NCBI GenBank assembly: GCA_963971305.1
Contig: OZ020307.1
Span: 12,041,501-12,105,500, forward strand
Length of the DNA stretch: 64,000 nt
From: Arcuatula senhousia
Taxonomy: Eukaryota; Mollusca; Bivalvia; Mytilida; Mytilidae
Reading direction: 5' to 3'
Both the position numbers and the translations under genes were made by a program. Below the pieces are notes generated by a model. It was not told where the DNA came from. It saw nothing but the letters and a program-made list of their open reading frames with translations, and did no database searches. Shown piece after piece: positions 62,319-64,000 of the stretch (position 1 is the stretch's first letter; the number at the start of each line of letters is the position of its first letter).

Positions 62319-64000
62319 GTATGTTTGCATACTGGCTTTACTGGCCAAATTTGCCAAGATCTGCTCGAAAATGACACAATTTTCTAAGGGAAGAGAGGGA
62401 TATGTTCCAACCCCTATAACCCTGCCTCTGGACCCGCCAGAAAAAATAGCTATATATTTTTATGTGTTTTTTTCTAACTCAATAATTGTTTATTAACTTA
62501 AAGTCATTAATTCAATTTGCCCTTTTTAAAATAGCCAAAAATTCAAAAATTTCACTGCTTTCTTATCCAATTAGATGAAATCATGTTAGAGTTTCTTGTA
62601 CTGACTTAAATATCATTTACTCATATTAAGGCAAGTTTATTGATGGTGACGAACCTGATCCTAAGCGCTGGAAGGCCAACTTTAGATGTGCATTGAACAG
62701 TCTGCCTGACGTAGAGGAATTGAAAGACAAAAGCGTCAGAAAAGGAAACAATGCTTATAAAATCTACAGATTCCTTGATGAAAAGAAAATGAAGTCCAAA
62801 AATCGGAATTCTAAACCAAAAGGTACTTTGTTTTCAGTGAAGAAATATTATGACTGTACTTTTTAAATTTATCCATTTTTATGATATTTATTCATTTCTT
62901 TATATGTTTATACAAGAAAATGAATTTAATTTATCCATTTTTATTCATTATTTTTATTTGTTTAATCGTTCATTTATTTATTAACAAGAAAATTAAATTA
63001 TTTTTTTTTAATCTAATAAAAATACAATAGCACTTCAAACACGTATTTATAATAAACTTCGAGAAAATAGAGCAGAAAGTATCTTTGTCAAATCGTAGAC
63101 TGAGCCTCTTTAAGATTTTTATTTATTTTTTAGGAGAAACACATGATTATATCCCAAAACGTATATCTAAACGTCTACAGGACAAGCCACATCGACGTTT
63201 TATTGACAGCGAAGACGATTACGAAGAAATTTCAGATGAGGTACACATTTTCACTCCTATATAATGCATTTTTTTTTTGTAATGACCCTCCCCCTTCTTG
63301 GACCTCTATTTGAATAGACCATGTTTGTCTGTCTGTCTATACTCGCATTGAAGTGTGAGAATTAAAAAAAAAGTTTTGAAAACTGACAAATATATTTTGA
63401 AGACTATTGTTTCTTTTTGGCTTTCGATTTCTCTATTAGTCTGTATTATTCTCTCTTGAAAAAGAATATAATTATATATTTTAGTGTCCATCTCCAAACC
63501 GAGATTCTGACGTCGCATCTGAACGAGAGTGGGTCACAGAGAGAGGCTGTCGTTTGTCGACGGACAGTAGTGAACTTCCGGTCTTTGAAAAGATCTGTAG
63601 AGATTCTGGTAAGTGATAGCTCCGACATGGAAAATTCTGAAAAACGACACCCAACGTCGACATTATTTCTATTAAAGTGTTATTAATTGTCTGGACTACA
63701 TTTCTATTAAAGTGTTATTATAGTAATTGTCTGTCGTAATATAAAGTTAGGGTATATATATACAAATATAATATTTTTAAATGGGATCTTTAAATAGTTT
63801 AAGAAGATCATAATGGTTCATTGAGTCAATTGGTACTTGGTCTTTTAAATACTATAGTAGTTGTTGTATGTAAAATGTCAACCTTTGTAGGCAGATATTC
63901 ATGCTTAAAAAAGTGCCCGAGAAAGTGCTTTCAAATATTTATAAGGTTCTGTATTTTTTTCAGATTTACAAATATTTAAAGCTGAGAGAAATGGTTATGG
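62081..64000 (+). CDS. IRF1/2-like: Interferon regulatory factor, IRF1/IRF2-type (5' part)
   Basis: Spliced gene with coding exons 62081-62318, 62631-62822, 63134-63240, 63485-63608 and 63964-64000 (cut by the window edge). All four introns are GT..AG and the reading frame is kept across them. The IRF tryptophan-cluster DNA-binding domain covers about residues 22-128. Trp28, 43, 55, 63 and 75 have the same 15/12/8/12 spacing as vertebrate IRFs. His57 of the WRHAAR loop and the recognition helix [11 protein letters not shown] (residues 93-103) are conserved. [18 protein letters not shown] (104-121) is the IRF1/IRF2 form rather than the IRF4/8 form. The start is the first ATG after an in-frame TAA at 62060-62062, with A at -3. 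Residues 129-179 are basic then acidic (KRISKRL, then DSEDDYEE). After that the chain is serine/acid-rich and unlike anything I know. No IRF-association domain is reached before the edge. Expected role: nuclear transcription factor binding GAAA-type elements in innate immunity. Confidence 0.95.
62319..62630 (+). other. IRF intron within the DNA-binding domain (312 bp)
   Basis: It begins GTATGT and ends TCATATTAAG. AT-rich, with no embedded element seen. Confidence 0.9.
62631..62822 (+). CDS. IRF1/2-like: IRF second coding exon (residues 80-143)
   Basis: It encodes the second half of the DNA-binding domain, with [18 protein letters not shown] and [12 protein letters not shown], then a lysine-rich tail ([13 protein letters not shown]) that could act as a nuclear localisation signal (inference). 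It ends in phase 1 before GTACTT. Confidence 0.95.
62823..63133 (+). other. IRF intron (311 bp) with an internal degenerate duplication
   Basis: The segment starting AATTTATCCATTTTTA at 62866 and ending ACAAGAAAAT at 62921 recurs in diverged form from 62928 to 62993 (same start and end motifs). This is an old local tandem duplication of about 60 bp. Confidence 0.8.
63134..63240 (+). CDS. IRF1/2-like: IRF third coding exon (residues 144-179)
   Basis: The acceptor is TTTATTTTTTAG at 63133 and the donor GTACAC at 63241. It encodes [18 protein letters not shown] followed by an acidic run ([12 protein letters not shown]). It ends in phase 0. The frame fits the exons on both sides, which supports the call although the sequence is not conserved with IRFs I know. 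Confidence 0.85.
63485..63608 (+). CDS. IRF1/2-like: IRF fourth coding exon (residues 180-220)
   Basis: The acceptor is TATATATTTTAG at 63484 and the donor a consensus GTAAGT at 63609. It encodes [16 protein letters not shown] and a serine/acid-rich continuation, and ends in phase 1. Other-frame ORFs on both strands (63417-63686) are shadows. The call rests on splice sites and frame continuity, not on similarity. Confidence 0.8.
63609..63963 (+). other. IRF intron (355 bp)
   Basis: It begins GTAAGTGA and ends in a T-rich tract TTTTTTTCAG. A short direct repeat, TTTCTATTAAAGTGTTATTA, occurs at 63666 and again at 63701. Confidence 0.85.
63964..64000 (+). CDS. IRF1/2-like: IRF fifth coding exon, partial (residues 221 onward)
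   Basis: It follows a strong polypyrimidine tract and CAG. The frame from the previous exon stays open ([12 protein letters not shown]) to the window edge. Only about 12 residues are visible, so the exon could be revised once the downstream sequence is known. Confidence 0.65.
   Translation, partial: MYKYLKLREMVM

Noticed and set aside
62014..62496. Other ORFs overlapping the first IRF coding exon on both strands
   Set aside because: The IRF frame has unmistakable domain similarity and correct splice sites. The others are shadows or run into the intron.

Overview
The window is eukaryotic and very probably from a mollusc, most likely a bivalve. The evidence is AT-rich DNA, an intron-containing interferon regulatory factor (IRF) gene with GT..AG introns of 244-355 bp, a decayed LINE, and hAT-type MITEs. 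The species cannot be named from the sequence alone.

Region 1 (1-56783) is one head-to-tail tandem array of a 1393-1397 bp unit. There are 39 full copies, one split or partly duplicated copy pair (22349-24157) and a final copy cut at unit position 548. The array runs off the left edge. Units are almost identical: a handful of private substitutions plus three block-wise variants. No conserved gene is recognisable in the unit. Its two longest ORFs (78 and 84 codons) open only at TTG and recur because the DNA is repeated. Each unit carries an 18-bp perfect inverted repeat (unit positions 531-548 and 1276-1293). These arms bound a 670-bp segment spanning the unit junction, and the array ends exactly at the outer edge of one arm. 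The simplest reading is a macrosatellite that contains, or grew from, a TIR-type DNA transposon.

Region 2 (56784-58600) is non-array flank with several weak short-motif repeats and no supportable gene.

Region 3 (58601-60440) is a decayed non-LTR retrotransposon (LINE ORF2) on the minus strand. Two related foldback MITEs, each with a perfect 8-bp target duplication, are inserted in it. Removing each MITE and one duplication copy restores local reading continuity.

Region 4 (60441-62055) is probable 5' flank, 5' UTR or first intron of the next gene.

Region 5 (62056-64000, plus strand) is the 5' part of an IRF1/IRF2-type transcription factor gene. Five coding exons are visible, the last cut by the window edge. 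The complete tryptophan-cluster DNA-binding domain lies in the first two coding exons. The array and the IRF start codon are about 5.3 kb apart. A regulatory link between them is only a hypothesis.
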